Shown: in pieces, positions 49,593-57,868 of the stretch
How the letters are laid out: each line of letters begins with the position of its first letter
How positions within the stretch are numbered: the first letter of the stretch is position 1
Source: Halobellus limi
Lineage (GTDB): Archaea; Halobacteriota; Halobacteria; Halobacteriales; Haloferacaceae
Reading direction: 5' to 3'
NCBI RefSeq assembly: GCF_004799685.1
Contig: NZ_CP031311.1
Location: forward strand, 806,001-870,000
DNA: 64,000 nucleotides
Notes under the pieces: generated by a model
Database searches by the model: none
The model's input: the letters and a program-made list of their open reading frames with translations, nothing else
Told to the model about the DNA's origin: nothing
Made by a program: the position numbers and the translations under genes

Positions 49593-50009
49593 CTACCCGG
49601 CGACCGTCTCCTCCGGCGGCTCGACGTCGAGGACGTCGAGGTCCAGTTCGCGGTCGTTCCGGTCGAAGGCCGCACACGACGCCTCGTCCCAGGGCGGCAC
49701 CGCGACCACCAGCGCGGCGGCGAAGGTATCCTCGCGCGTCGCTTCCAGCGGCCCCTGCGGATGCGAGACGAACCGGGCGCGCCCCCGGCCCGCGGGCGTG
49801 CCGAGGTCGACGCCGAAGACGGCCGTCACGGAGCCGCTCGCCTCCGGGAAGTAGAAGTGGGTGAGCACCGGCGTCTCGGGATCGAGGTCCAGATCCGCCT
49901 GGAACTCGCCGGCCGGTGTCGACGCGAGCACGACGCTGACCGACGACGGTTCCTCCGCGTCGGCCATCTCCAAGAGGGCGTCCAAGAGCCCGCGCGTGAT
50001 GTAGACCAC
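49593..50009 (-). CDS. Conserved haloarchaeal protein of unknown function
   Basis: This 138-residue protein uses a GTG start at 50009. The read-through frame continues upstream, but the natural start VYITRGLLDALLEMADAEEP begins there. Its core, TPVLTHFYFPEASGSVTAVFG, DLGTPAGRGRARFVSHPQGP and VAVPPWDEASCAAFDR, looks like a well-conserved globular domain, but I cannot assign a family. It converges on the RHH gene. The motif THFYFP and the GRGRARFVSHPQG segment suggest an enzymatic or ligand-binding site with His residues. Confidence 0.65.
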   Translation of the reverse strand: MVYITRGLLDALLEMADAEEPSSVSVVLASTPAGEFQADLDLDPETPVLTHFYFPEASGSVTAVFGVDLGTPAGRGRARFVSHPQGPLEATREDTFAAALVVAVPPWDEASCAAFDRNDRELDLDVLDVEPPEETVAG

Positions 50010-50175
50010 GACGGGGTAAACGGCCGCACGGGTCAAAACGCCGTCGGACGTGCGGCGGTTCGGCCCGCGCGTCGCTGGGGACGGACCGGCTGTCGACGGA
50101 GGCGACCCGCGAATCGACGGAGCCGTCCGACGTATCGGTGTAGCAGCAGCCGTTCGTCGCGTTCGACCGACGACG

Positions 50176-50862
50176 CTACGACAGCAACTCCCTGAGCGCC
50201 CGCCCGTAGGCTCCCGGCAGGTTCGACCGCGCGTTGTCGAGTGCGTCCCGGAGCGCGGCTCCCGCATCGGTGGACACGCCCGCGCCGTGGCCGACGAGGA
50301 CCCGTTCGGGATCGTACCCCGAGAGCGCGCGCCGGGGCGGGACCGGACGCAGCATCGGATGGACGCCGAGGCGTTCGCCGGGCGCACAGAAGTACGAGAC
50401 GGTGCCGACCGCCTCCGGAACCAGGAGCGTTCCCTCCTCGGGGTGATACAGGCCGACCTCCTGCCACGGCGGGAGGTCGGAGTCGCGGATCCGGAAGGAC
50501 TCGTAGCCCGAATCGGCCAATTCGCTCCCGAAGCGCTCGACCGGCGCGTCGAGTTCCGCCGCCACGCCGGTCATCCACTGCGGAACGTAGACCGGGACGT
50601 CGTACCGCCTCGCGAGCGCCGCCGAGTCGCGTTTGTGTCGGTCCAGGCCGACGACGACGCCCGCGACGTCGCCGAACTCCGCGAGCAGCGCGTCGAGGTC
50701 GGGCGCGTCCACCGGATCCACCACCCAGAGGCCGCCGTCGTCGCCGACGAGCGCGTGGCTGGCTCGTTGCATCGTCTCTCCCGGATGGGCGATCCAGCCG
50801 ACGCCTCGCTCCCACCGGTCGATCTCGCGGTACCCGTCGCCGTCGCCGCCCTTCATCGGCAT
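50176..50862 (-). CDS. Metallo-beta-lactamase-fold-like protein with degenerate metal site
   Basis: This 228-residue protein reads like a small MBL-fold hydrolase: ASHALVGDDGGLWVVDPVDAPDLDALLAEF at the start and VLVGHGAGVSTDAG near the end, which resembles the late His motif of the family. But the usual HxHxDH is replaced by GLDRHKRDSAALA around residues 75-87, so metal binding is doubtful. It may be a non-enzymatic relative. Start at ATG 50862 (a second at 50856), because the longer frame is shadow sequence. It diverges from the DUF502 gene. Confidence 0.55.
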   Translation of the reverse strand: MPMKGGDGDGYREIDRWERGVGWIAHPGETMQRASHALVGDDGGLWVVDPVDAPDLDALLAEFGDVAGVVVGLDRHKRDSAALARRYDVPVYVPQWMTGVAAELDAPVERFGSELADSGYESFRIRDSDLPPWQEVGLYHPEEGTLLVPEAVGTVSYFCAPGERLGVHPMLRPVPPRRALSGYDPERVLVGHGAGVSTDAGAALRDALDNARSNLPGAYGRALRELLS

Positions 50863-51103
50863 ACCCGACACTCCGAGCGCGATCCGGATAAAGCTCCTCG
50901 CCGACGGGGACGCGCCCTGACGCGCGATTGTGGACGGAGCGGGTCGATCGGGCGAGTCGGAGCCGGTGGGTCCACCCGGGCGAGTCGGCCGAGACGAATC
51001 GAAGCGAGGCCGACCGTGGCAATCGCCTCCCCCGGAACTGGAGGGACGGAATGTCGTAGCCGGGACACCTTTGGGGGGATCACTCCTACGTGGGGAGTAC
51101 GCT

Positions 51104-52045
51104 ATGTCTGATGCACGCTCTGACGTCCCTTCGATGGGTCGGGTCCGACGCTCGATGTACGATGTCGTCCGCGAGGCGTTCATCTCCGGGCTCGCCGTCG
51201 TCGTCCCGCTCGTGATCACGGTCGCCGTCTTCCTCTTCCTGTTCAACGCGGTCTACGGGTATCTGAACCTGTTCTCGGAGGCCATCGTCGCGCTCCCGGT
51301 CGTCTCGCTCATCCCGGAGGTGCTGAACGTGAGTCCCGCGACGGTCGTCGAAGCGGCGGCGCCCGTCGTCGTCTTCGGTGCCGTCCTCGGGATCGGGCTC
51401 GTGGTGAACAGCTCGCGGTACGGCGAGCGCGCCGTCGAGTACTTCGACTACGTGATGGTGCAGATCCCGGGGATCGGCTCGGTCTACGAGAGCTTTCGAC
51501 GGATGAGCGACGTGGTGCTCGAATCCGACGCCGAGAACTTCCGCGAGGTGAAGCTGGTCGAGTTCCCCCACGAGGGCGCCTACACCATCGGCTTCGTGAC
51601 GACGGAGACGCCGGAGGTGCTGCGGTCGGCGGCGGGCCACGAGGAGATGTACACGCTGTTTCTCCCGCTCGCGCCCAACCCCGTGATGGGCGGACACCTC
51701 GTGCACCTCCCCGAGAGCCGGGTGATGGACGTCGAGATGAGCGTCGAGGAGGGCGTCCAGGCGATCGTCACGAGCGGCGTGGCGATGACCGGTCGCGGCG
51801 ACGACGGGCTCTCGCCGGAGGAGTTGAACTCGCTGTCACCGGGCGAGGTCGGAACCGCCGAGCGCGACGCGGGATCCGCGTCCGAGTCCGGTTCGGAACC
51901 CGACCGTCGAACGGGAGCCGCCGGCGACGGCGACGAACCGGCCGACCGGTACGACGACCGGATCGATCCCGAGCACGCCGAGACGCCGGCGGATCTGGTT
52001 CGCCGGGCGCGTTCGGACGAAACGGACCGCGGGGACGGCGGCTGA
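51104..52045 (+). CDS. DUF502-family membrane protein
   Basis: This 313-residue protein has two membrane helices near the N-terminus: AFISGLAVVVPLVITVAVFLFLFNAVYGYL and TVVEAAAPVVVFGAVLGIGLVV. A soluble domain follows with VMVQIPGIGSVYESFRRMSDVVL, YTIGFVTTETPEVL and FLPLAPNPVMGGHLVHLPESRV, the DUF502 signature segments. The last ~100 residues are acidic, low in hydrophobics and probably disordered. Bacterial relatives are of unknown function. Upstream gap 50863-51103 (241 nt) holds only the divergent promoters as far as I can see. Confidence 0.85.
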   Translation: MSDARSDVPSMGRVRRSMYDVVREAFISGLAVVVPLVITVAVFLFLFNAVYGYLNLFSEAIVALPVVSLIPEVLNVSPATVVEAAAPVVVFGAVLGIGLVVNSSRYGERAVEYFDYVMVQIPGIGSVYESFRRMSDVVLESDAENFREVKLVEFPHEGAYTIGFVTTETPEVLRSAAGHEEMYTLFLPLAPNPVMGGHLVHLPESRVMDVEMSVEEGVQAIVTSGVAMTGRGDDGLSPEELNSLSPGEVGTAERDAGSASESGSEPDRRTGAAGDGDEPADRYDDRIDPEHAETPADLVRRARSDETDRGDGG

Positions 52046-52146
52046 CGGGCCGACGGCGGTGATCGAGCAACGCTGACGGGTCGACGGCAGCGGGCAGACG
52101 ACGGGCGACCGGAAGACCCAGGCCCTCTCGCGCCGCTCCGGTACGT

Positions 52147-52674
52147 ATGCCCTTCGAACTTCGCGAACACACCGCCGACGTCGCCGTCGAGGCGACCGCT
52201 TCGACCCTCTCGGCGCTGTTCGGCTCGGTCGCCGACGGACTCGCCGCGGCGTCTTGCGACGCCGTCGCCGAACGCGCGGCGGGATCGGCGGCGGACGACC
52301 CCGACGGGGCCGAGCCGACGCTCCCGGCGATCGACGCCGAGACGTTCGAGGTCTCGGTCGCGTCCGAGGGTCCGGAGGCGCTCCTGTTCGACTACCTCGA
52401 CGAACTCATTTACGAACGCGACGTGCGCGGCGTCCTCCCGGTCGACAACCGCCCCCGGATCGAGGCGCCGGAGGGCGCGAGTGCGGACGACGACCAGACA
52501 GCCGACGACGAGGCCGGCGGCGACGACGCCGAATGGCGGTTAGACGCCACCTACCGCGGACTCCCGCTCTCCGAGATCGACGCGAGGGAGGTGAAAGCCG
52601 TCACCTACTCGGAGATGCGAGTAGAGCGGACCGAAACCGGCGGCTGGGTCGCGTACGTCGTCTTCGACGTGTGA
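52147..52674 (+). CDS. Archease
   Basis: This 175-residue protein matches the archease family, which activates the RtcB RNA ligase and prevents misfolding of partner proteins. It starts FELREHTADVAVEATASTLSALFGSVADGLAA, has LLFDYLDELIYERDVRGV, and ends KAVTYSEMRVERTETGGWVAYVVFDV, with the conserved Asp near the C-terminus and the D of HTAD for metal binding. It carries two acidic insertions (residues ~40-55 and ~110-132), which lengthen it over typical archeases of ~140 residues. rtcB is not in the window. Confidence 0.9.
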   Translation: MPFELREHTADVAVEATASTLSALFGSVADGLAAASCDAVAERAAGSAADDPDGAEPTLPAIDAETFEVSVASEGPEALLFDYLDELIYERDVRGVLPVDNRPRIEAPEGASADDDQTADDEAGGDDAEWRLDATYRGLPLSEIDAREVKAVTYSEMRVERTETGGWVAYVVFDV

Positions 52675-52837
52675 GTCGGCCGAGACGCGCCGTACGTCGT
52701 CGGGTACGGCGGCGAGGGCGTCGACTGCGGCGGAGGAGTCGCCCGCGAACGCCGCACCGCGCGCGTGGCAGTCCCCGGTCGGTCGCACGGTTCGTCTCGG
52801 AAGTTGTTTGTGCCCCCCGCGTCGAGAATGGCACGAG

Positions 52838-54253
52838 ATGACCGACCGCGCAGCGCGCCTCGTCTGTGTCGCCCTCGTCGTCGCCGCCGTCGTCGGGGGT
52901 ATCGGCGCGACCGCACCGGGCGCGTCGGCGCAGACGACGGACAGGATCGCCGGGTCGCAGATCGCCCCGGACGACGTCTCGATGCGTATCGAACTCCGTT
53001 CGGACGGGTCCGCGGCGTGGACGGTCGAGTACCGGGTCCGCCTCGACGACCAGAACACGACCGAGGCGTTCGAGTCGCTCCGCAGTGACATCGAAGCGAA
53101 CGAGTCCCAGTACACCGCCCAGTTCGGCGACCGAATGGCGTCGACGGCAGCCACGGCCGAGAACGCCACGGGGCGGGAGATGGCGGTTCGGAACGTCTCG
53201 GTCACCGCGACGCGACAGCAGCTCCCGCAGGACTACGGCGTCGTCACGTACACGTTCGTCTGGACGAACTTCGCGGTCGTCGAGAACGGCGAGATCCGCG
53301 CCGGCGACGCTCTCGCGGGACTGTTCCTCGACGAGGAGACGTCGCTGCAGTTCTCCTGGCCCGAGGGCTACGCCCTCGACACGGTCCAGCCCGACCCCGA
53401 CGACACGCGGCTGTCCTCCCGCATCGTCGTCTGGAACGGCCCGCTGGACTTCGGGCCGAACGAACCCACGCTCGTCGCCGCGGAACAGCCATCCGGCGGT
53501 GAGGGGACGCCCACGGACACTCCCGCGGACGACGCCGGCGCTGACGACGGCGGGAACGACGCACTCCTGATCGGCGCGCTCGTGCTCCTCGGAGGCGCCC
53601 TCGGAATCGGTGGCTGGTTCCTCTACCGGCGTCGCGACGCGGGGGGCCGAGGGACCGGTTCCGGCCGTACCGGTGGCGCCGCAGGGACGGGTACCGAAGC
53701 CGCCGGAGCGGACACAGCCGGTCGGACGTCGCAGCCGAGTGCCGGCTCCGACACGGACGGCGCGACCGCGGAAACCGCCGACGCCGAGGACCCGTCCGCC
53801 GCGGCTTCCGCGTCGGCAACCGACACCGGTGCGGCCGCCGATTCCGGTACAGACGTCGGTGCCGATGCAGACGCCGGATCCGGCGGGAGCGGTGTAGCCG
53901 GGAGCTCCGCGGGCGGCGGTGGAAGCTCCGCGGGCGACGGGGACGAAGCTCCGGACAGCGGCGGGACGGACGAGAGCGCGGCCGGCCCGGGGACGGCCGC
54001 CGCGGACGACCGGCCGTGGGAGGACGAACTCCTCAGCAACGAGGAGCGCGTGCTCGCCTTGGTCGAACACAAGGGCGGTCGGATGAAGCAGCAGGAAGTC
54101 GCCGGGACGCTGGAGTGGACCGACGCGAAGACGAGCCAGGTGGTCCGGAAGATGCGCGACGAGGACAAACTCGACGCGTTCCGACTCGGCCGCGAGAACG
54201 TGCTCGTGCTCCCGGGCGAGGGTCTCGGACCCGGCGACTCCGACGAGGAGTAG
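52838..54253 (+). CDS. Membrane-anchored protein with extracytoplasmic domain and C-terminal winged helix
   Basis: This 471-residue protein has a signal segment (ARLVCVALVVAAVVGGIGATAPGASA), an outside domain of about 210 residues with beta-strand motifs (VSMRIELRSDGSAAWTVEYRV), and a membrane helix NDALLIGALVLLGGALGIGGWFLYRRR at about 245-271. A long Ala/Gly/Asp/Ser spacer then leads to a C-terminal winged helix: LSNEERVLALVEHKGGRMKQQEVA and LEWTDAKTSQVVRKMRDEDKLDAF. It looks like a one-component signal-transmitting regulator. Similar haloarchaeal proteins carry DUF7345/DUF7343 names as I recall. No ligand is known. Confidence 0.75.
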   Translation: MTDRAARLVCVALVVAAVVGGIGATAPGASAQTTDRIAGSQIAPDDVSMRIELRSDGSAAWTVEYRVRLDDQNTTEAFESLRSDIEANESQYTAQFGDRMASTAATAENATGREMAVRNVSVTATRQQLPQDYGVVTYTFVWTNFAVVENGEIRAGDALAGLFLDEETSLQFSWPEGYALDTVQPDPDDTRLSSRIVVWNGPLDFGPNEPTLVAAEQPSGGEGTPTDTPADDAGADDGGNDALLIGALVLLGGALGIGGWFLYRRRDAGGRGTGSGRTGGAAGTGTEAAGADTAGRTSQPSAGSDTDGATAETADAEDPSAAASASATDTGAAADSGTDVGADADAGSGGSGVAGSSAGGGGSSAGDGDEAPDSGGTDESAAGPGTAAADDRPWEDELLSNEERVLALVEHKGGRMKQQEVAGTLEWTDAKTSQVVRKMRDEDKLDAFRLGRENVLVLPGEGLGPGDSDEE

Positions 54254-54385
54254 GGGCTCGACGGGACTCGCCGCGCCGTCCGCCGGTCCCGACGGCGTGG
54301 TGCGATACAATCCGGGTTAAACCGGCGAAAACCGGCGCAAGGATGTCGGAGGTATATGTGGTTCGGGGGTCTACCGGCAGTTGAA

Positions 54386-55540
54386 ATGCGACCAGCATCC
54401 ACGCTCCTCGTCGCGCTCGTCGTCGTCGTCGCGGCCGTCCCGGTCGGCGTCGCGGCGTCGACGGCCACCGGCGGGTCGCTGTCGCCCGCCGGAGGTCCGG
54501 TCGCGGCCCAGGTAACGGACGACGGCACGGCGGCGACGAACGCCACGGAGACGGAGACCGGAACCGAGTCGTCGCCGACGGCCACGCCGAGTGAGAACGC
54601 CTCCGAGGAGGCGGATTCGGAGCCGAACGCCTCGACCGAGATCGCGCCCGGCGCGAAGCTCGCCGGCGTGGTGGCGGTCCAGCGGACCGAGATCGACAGC
54701 GAAGTCGGATCACGTGCGTTCGGGCAGCGGGTCGCCGCCGCGGCGACGAACGAGTCGAAAGCGGCGGTCATCGCGGAGAACGTCAACGACAGCCGCGAGC
54801 GGATCGAGACGCTCCGGGACCGACTCGCCGAACTGGAGCGCGCCCGGGAGTCCGGCGAGATCTCCGAGGGCCGATACCGCGCCCAGACCGCGCAGGTGAC
54901 CGCGGAGATCAACTCGGTGGAGCGCCGTCTCGACCAGGCGAACGAGTCGGCGTCGTCGCTGCCGGCACCGGTGCGGGAGGCGAAGGGCATCGACGCGTCG
55001 AACATCGAGCGCCTCCGGACTGACGCGCGGAACCTCTCGGGGCCCGAGACAGCCGCGATCGCCCGCGAGATCGCCGGCGACAACCCGGGGCGGGGGATGG
55101 GCGACGCACCCGGACGGAGCGGTGACGCACCGGGTCGAGACGGTGATACACCGGGACGAAGCGGCGATGTGCCGGGACGGAGCGACGGACCGGCGGCGGG
55201 AAACGAGTCTGAGGACCGACGGCCCGAGGAGGCCGGGAACGGCGACGCGGGCCGAGCGGACGGCTCGAACTCCGGTACCGACGGCGACGGTGCCCCCGGT
55301 CGGTCCGGCGATCCCGGCGCGGACAACGACCGCCGTGAGAAGAACGCGAGCAGGAACGACGCTGACGAGTCCGCCGAATCCGGCGACGACGACGGAGGGA
55401 ACGACGCCGGACAGAGCGGTGACGGCGACGGCGACGGTGGTTCCGACGGTTCCTCCGGACAGAGCGGTGACGGGTCCGGACAGGGCGGAGACGCGCCGGG
55501 ACGGAGCGGTGACGCTCCCGGACGCGACCGCGGTGAGTAG
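54386..55540 (+). CDS. Secreted haloarchaeal low-complexity protein (DUF7096-like N-terminus)
   Basis: This 384-residue protein starts with a signal peptide (STLLVALVVVVAAVPVGVAA). After an acidic linker it has a conserved-looking domain PGAKLAGVVAVQRTEIDSEVGSRAFG, a coiled-coil-like helix (NDSRERIETLRDRLAELERARESGEISEGRYRAQ), and then about 180 residues of repetitive Gly/Asp/Arg/Ser, including RSGDAPGRDGD-type units. A ribosome-binding site-like GGAGG lies at about 54347-54351, roughly 35 nt before the ATG. Homologous architecture occurs in haloarchaea; function is unknown. It follows the membrane-anchored winged-helix gene by 132 nt. Confidence 0.65.
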   Translation: MRPASTLLVALVVVVAAVPVGVAASTATGGSLSPAGGPVAAQVTDDGTAATNATETETGTESSPTATPSENASEEADSEPNASTEIAPGAKLAGVVAVQRTEIDSEVGSRAFGQRVAAAATNESKAAVIAENVNDSRERIETLRDRLAELERARESGEISEGRYRAQTAQVTAEINSVERRLDQANESASSLPAPVREAKGIDASNIERLRTDARNLSGPETAAIAREIAGDNPGRGMGDAPGRSGDAPGRDGDTPGRSGDVPGRSDGPAAGNESEDRRPEEAGNGDAGRADGSNSGTDGDGAPGRSGDPGADNDRREKNASRNDADESAESGDDDGGNDAGQSGDGDGDGGSDGSSGQSGDGSGQGGDAPGRSGDAPGRDRGE

Positions 55541-55644
55541 GTTTCCGACGTCGAACGTGGCGGTCGACTCTCGGCCGTCCGCTCGGATTCAGATCTGATA
55601 CTGGAGGGATAGGATTATGCCGATCCGGCTGAACTGACCGACTG

Positions 55645-56058
55645 ATGGAGTACGCGTACCCGATCGTCGGGTTCATCGCTGGGATGGCGCTCGTCGCTAC
55701 CAGCGTCTTCACGGCGTTCGTCTACACGCCGACGACGACCTCCACGGTCGACACCGCGCTGACGGCCTTCACCGGCGTGACGCTCCAGGTGGGTGACTTT
55801 CTCGCCGTCGCCTCGATGACCGCGGTCGTCTTCGATCTGCTCGCGACGCAGTTGGGGGTCCGATTCTCGCTCGTGGTCCCGTTCGGGGTCGGCTATCTGT
55901 TCACGCACGTGATCATCTACTACTCGTCGCTGCGGATCACCGACGTCCAGAGCCAGCCGCTCGATCCGGATTTCGACATCCGGGAGAACCCGCTTCGGCT
56001 GGCCACCCTGTCGATTCCCGGCGCGTTGATCCTGCTACCCGCGGCACGGCGTCGGTGA
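55645..56058 (+). CDS. Small integral membrane protein
   Basis: This 137-residue protein has four probable membrane segments: YPIVGFIAGMALVATSVFTAFVY, VGDFLAVASMTAVVFDLLA, FSLVVPFGVGYLFTHVIIYYSS and LATLSIPGALILLPAA. The internal THVIIYY piece is the most polar. No known motif is seen, and it has no close gene partner. The preceding 104 nt after the secreted protein show nothing else. Function unknown; hydrophobic organisation is reliable. Confidence 0.65.
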   Translation: MEYAYPIVGFIAGMALVATSVFTAFVYTPTTTSTVDTALTAFTGVTLQVGDFLAVASMTAVVFDLLATQLGVRFSLVVPFGVGYLFTHVIIYYSSLRITDVQSQPLDPDFDIRENPLRLATLSIPGALILLPAARRR

Positions 56059-56377
56059 GCGGATAAGTGAAACAGCTCTTTGAGGCAAGGTCGCTTTTAC
56101 GTGGATCTCCCCCGTAGGCACAGGTGCCCAGGTTGGGCCGCCCGCGATTCGGTCCCCGCCGACGCGAACGCAACCGATCCCGGCCGCCTCCCCACCCCTC
56201 CCCTCCCCGCCGGGATCGGTGGCCCACCGACTGGGCACCCCCCGCTGACGCGTTCCCTCCCTCGCCTACGACGCGCCGCCTTGCCCCGCGGATGTCCCAC
56301 CTCCCGACGGAGAGCGAGACGGTAGAACCCGAAACACCCCGGAAGAGACGTCACTCGCGGTCAGAACCGTAGCGGAG
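56059..56377. other. 319-nt intergenic region with G4-forming palindrome
   Basis: No gene is visible. It contains a 12-bp perfect inverted repeat around a C-rich loop (56173-56220, listed separately) and C-rich runs, and otherwise ordinary GC-rich sequence between a membrane-protein gene and tRNA-Thr. Confidence 0.6.
56173..56220 (-). repeat. 12-bp palindrome with G-quadruplex/i-motif loop
   Basis: Arms accgatcccggc (56173-56184) and gccgggatcggt (56209-56220) pair perfectly. The loop 56185-56208 contains four CCCC tracts separated by single bases (56190-56208 on plus); the minus strand reads GGGG-A-GGGG-A-GGGG-T-GGGG, a canonical intramolecular G4 sequence. It may terminate or process the tRNA transcript, or form a cruciform. 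Confidence 0.8.
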
Positions 56378-56451
56378 AGCCAGGGGTGGGATTCGAACCC
56401 ACGAAGTCTCGATTACAAGTCGAGTGCATGAACCGCCCATGCTCCCCTGGC
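56378..56451 (-). tRNA. tRNA-Thr (anticodon TGU)
   Basis: A 74-nt cloverleaf is formed: acceptor GCCAGGG/CCCTGGC (with T discriminator), D stem GCAT/ATGC, anticodon stem CTCGA/TCGAG with loop CTTGTAA, variable ACTTC, and T arm GTGGG/CCCAC with loop TTCGAAT. Anticodon TGT reads ACA/ACG codons. No CCA is encoded. Positions 8-9 are GA, not the usual T8, and no A14 is present. It begins 14 nt after the stop of the GNAT gene on the same strand, without a clear TATA box of its own. Confidence 0.9.
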
Positions 56452-56465
56452 GCGGGTCGACCTAC

Positions 56466-57107
56466 TCAGTCCTCCTTTGAGTGTGTGTCGTTTTCGGCGG
56501 GCGGGTCCGAGGCGGTCACCGCGCCGCCGTCGGCCGGCTTCTCGAACTGGACCCGGTGGGGTTCGTAGCCCCGTTCGCGGTAGAACTCGCGGGCGCGCCG
56601 GTTCGCGGCCATCGCCTCCAGCGACAGCACTGTCGCGCCGGCGGCCCGCAGGGAAGACTCGGCGGCGTCCATCAGCGCCGTTCCGACGCCGTCGCCCCGG
56701 GCTGTCGGATCGACGTAGACGTTCCGGACGACGCCGCGCGTCTCGTCCTGCTCGTACGCCCCGCGCTCGATACCGAACGTGACGAACCCGACGATGTCGC
56801 CGTCGCGGCGCGCCACGCGGATTCCACCGGTGACCGCGTGCCGCGCGAGCGTGTCGCGGACGACGGCCCGGTTCTCGTCCGGGAGGACGTGGGAGTCGTG
56901 CGCCCGCTGGTCCGACGCGAGCGCGACCCACAGGTCGACCAGCGCGTCGACCGCGTCGAGGTCCGGACTGTCGATCGAGACCTCCCGGTCCCCGGATTTC
57001 TCTGAACCAGCCCCGGCCGATTTCGGACCCCTCTCGGTCGACTGGACGCCCCCCTCGGCCGACTGGGAATCCGCTTCGAGCGCCTCGGAGTCGTCCGGAT
57101 CGGCCAT
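56466..57107 (-). CDS. GNAT-family N-acetyltransferase
   Basis: This 213-residue protein has an acidic linker of ~40 residues and then the GNAT domain. Motif A contains VVRNVYVDPTARGDGVGTALMDAAE, giving the R/Q-x-x-G-x-G/A acetyl-CoA loop as ARGDGVG. Motif B is LSLEAMAANRRAREFYRERGYEPHRV. Substrate could be a small amine, an amino acid or a protein amino-terminus. The start at 57107 is preferred because the long frame above it is a shadow. tRNA-Thr follows 14 nt downstream on the same strand. Confidence 0.85.
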   Translation of the reverse strand: MADPDDSEALEADSQSAEGGVQSTERGPKSAGAGSEKSGDREVSIDSPDLDAVDALVDLWVALASDQRAHDSHVLPDENRAVVRDTLARHAVTGGIRVARRDGDIVGFVTFGIERGAYEQDETRGVVRNVYVDPTARGDGVGTALMDAAESSLRAAGATVLSLEAMAANRRAREFYRERGYEPHRVQFEKPADGGAVTASDPPAENDTHSKED

Positions 57108-57219
57108 ACGCTCCGTTCGACCGAGAGGCGGATATATCGTCGGGTTCGCCGACCCCGCTCCCGCAGGAGCCGCGACCCGAACGACGCGTCTTTGTCGGTC
57201 GCGTCCCCACTCGAAGGCG

Positions 57220-57783
57220 ATGGAACCGCTGCGAAACGATCCGGAACTGGGCCCGCTCGTCGAAGCCCACGGCGAACTCCCGATCGGCACGGCCGACGAC
57301 GAGTTCGCCCGCCTCGTCGTCGCGATTGTGAACCAACAGCTCTCGGTCGAATCGGCCTCGGCGATCCGCGAGCGGCTGTTCGACCGCGTCGAGGTCACGC
57401 CCGCGGGGGTACGCGACGCCGAGGAGTCGACCCTCCGCGACGTCGGCCTCTCCGGCCAGAAGATCGAGTACGTCCGCAACGTCGCCGCGGCGTTCGAGGA
57501 TCGGGACCTCTCCCGGAACGGACTCGCGGACGAGAGCGACGAGGCGGTGATCGACGCGCTGACGGAGATCCGCGGGGTCGGGGTCTGGACCGCGAAGATG
57601 TACCTCATCTACGTGCTCGGCCGCCCCGACGTCTTTCCGGTCGAGGACCTCGGCGTCCGAAGGGCGATGGCGGAACTGTACGGCTACGACGACGGGGAAC
57701 GAGCGGAGATGACCGAACACGCCGAGCGCTGGCGGCCCTACCGGAGCTACGCGAGCAGGTACCTCTGGCGCGTCGTCGACTGA
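57220..57783 (+). CDS. DNA-3-methyladenine glycosylase, AlkA-like
   Basis: This 187-residue HhH-GPD glycosylase removes alkylated bases in base-excision repair. It has the substrate-side start DDEFARLVVAIVNQQLSVESASAI, the helix-hairpin-helix LTEIRGVGVWTAKMYLIYVLG, and the catalytic Asp in VFPVEDLGVRRAM. No Fe-S cysteines follow, unlike EndoIII. The ATG at 57220 is close behind a cluster of promoter-like bases (ctttgtcgg, 57190-57198). It diverges from the GNAT gene with a 112-nt gap. The family is secure, the exact lesion set is not. Confidence 0.9.
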   Translation: MEPLRNDPELGPLVEAHGELPIGTADDEFARLVVAIVNQQLSVESASAIRERLFDRVEVTPAGVRDAEESTLRDVGLSGQKIEYVRNVAAAFEDRDLSRNGLADESDEAVIDALTEIRGVGVWTAKMYLIYVLGRPDVFPVEDLGVRRAMAELYGYDDGERAEMTEHAERWRPYRSYASRYLWRVVD

Positions 57784-57868
57784 CGGTTCGGCGACACGGA
57801 GAAACGCTGTCTGGGTTTATTTTCCGAGCGAAGGAAACGTTGAAAGACCGAGGCTCCGACGATGCGGT

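Noticed and set aside
56059-56377. SRP RNA or RNase P RNA in the C-rich gap
   Set aside because: I could not find conserved core elements of either RNA; only the palindrome stands out.
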